Assembly: GCF_014638995.1 (NCBI RefSeq)
Contig: NZ_BMFR01000019.1
Coordinates: 1 to 58,929, forward strand
DNA: 58,929 nt
Source: Virgibacillus oceani
GTDB lineage: Bacteria; Bacillota; Bacilli; Bacillales; Amphibacillaceae
Direction of reading: 5' to 3'
Position 1 is the first letter of the stretch, and each line of letters opens with the position of its first letter. Shown piece after piece: positions 58,623-58,929 of this stretch. Under the pieces are notes generated by a model, which ran no database searches, was not told the DNA's origin, and worked only from the letters and a program-made list of their open reading frames with translations. A program made the position numbers and the translations under genes.

Positions 58623-58871
58623 TCAATTAGATAGAAGATATTCAATTTGTTCCCGATTTTTCATAAATCCAATAAAAATTTTATCCTCAATTTTTATGGT
58701 TGGAACAATATTTTTACCTGTCAATTCCCTAAGTTCTTCAATTTTGTCAGGTTCATTCTCAATGTCGTATTCCTTACAGGGAATATTATGTTGCGATAGA
58801 AACTCCTTCGCTGCTTTACAATCTGGTCATGTCGGTGTTGAATAGATTTATACTGCAATATTGTAAAGCAT
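58623..58871 (-). pseudogene. glutaredoxin-like protein with two in-frame stops
   Basis: From an ATG at 58871 behind GGAGGG the frame reads MLYNIAV, stop TAA, IYSTPT, stop TGA, PDCKAAKEFLSQHNIP and on to GKNIVPTIKIEDKIFIGF ... EYLLSN before its TGA. It is a complete 80-residue glutaredoxin fold apart from the two stops. The TGA stands where the first Cys of the CPDC active site should be. The last 58 bases of the window beyond it hold only the end of an unidentified minus-strand sequence. Confidence 0.8.
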
Positions 58872-58929
58872 CACTTTATTCCCTCCAAAAAAGGCTTACT
58901 TTATTCACATTTCTCCGGTGTGATCGCTG

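Noticed and set aside
58564..58845. 93-codon plus-strand frame near the right edge
   Set aside because: It is antisense to the glutaredoxin relic, which has clear family sequence.
58780..58871. Selenocysteine at the TGA of the glutaredoxin-like gene
   Set aside because: A TAA stop precedes it in the same frame with no start codon between them, and neighbouring genes are also broken; decay is simpler.

Overview
The window is chromosomal DNA of a low-GC, Gram-positive member of the Bacillaceae. The order of the yt* genes (ytfP, murJ/ytgP, ytzG, ytzE, thpR, ytlQ, ytmP, ytzH, trmB ... ytnP, ytzB, ytoP, ytoQ, ytpPQR, sftA, murC, ytxGH, aroA, ccpA, motPS, acuCBA, tyrS) follows the Bacillus subtilis backbone. 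The sodium-type motPS stator, the A+T richness and a long GC-rich palindromic intergenic element fit a halotolerant genus such as Virgibacillus or Oceanobacillus. That placement is an inference; no species marker is present beyond a 5S rRNA gene.

Layout. Positions 1-170 are the 5S rRNA and terminator that close an rRNA operon. A deletion-scarred hemQ relic and an AhpD-like gene follow. Positions 1.4-9.5 kb are core genes for a flavoprotein, a lipid II flippase, rRNA and tRNA modification, and RNA 2',3'-cyclic phosphodiesterase. Positions 9.6-14.9 kb are a complete mannitol operon (mtlA-mtlR-mtlF-mtlD). Positions 15-26.4 kb carry a lactonase, peptidases, redox proteins, the SftA translocase, a nicotinate phosphoribosyltransferase and murC. 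Positions 26.7-27.7 kb hold the ytxGH stress genes behind a sigma-B-like promoter; they converge on an unusual 711-residue FtsA-like protein. Then come aroA (DAHP synthase/chorismate mutase), ccpA, motPS, acuABC (with no acsA beside it), a class A penicillin-binding protein, and tyrS under a tyrosine T-box.

The accessory half starts at about 41.7 kb. Positions 42.2-48.0 kb look like a phage or integrative-element remnant: two tandem diverged tyrosine integrases, a small phage-type protein, an XRE-ImmA/IrrE regulator-protease and its partner gene. Positions 48.2-58.9 kb form an envelope/copper-type island. Intact genes are two CcdA/DsbD-family thiol transporters, a beta-propeller membrane protein, an OmpR-type two-component system, small membrane proteins, a Met-rich secreted protein, a methyltransferase and a CtaG-like cytochrome oxidase assembly protein. 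Between them lie at least six broken genes: multicopper oxidase, Cys-rich copper-binding protein, methyltransferase, CopD-like protein, cytochrome c and glutaredoxin.

The most interesting signal is in the island. Tandem CACA-type direct repeats lie upstream of three of its units, including the response regulator itself, and suggest a small autoregulated regulon for sensing and handling a metal or a redox stress outside the membrane. The substrate cannot be read from sequence alone.
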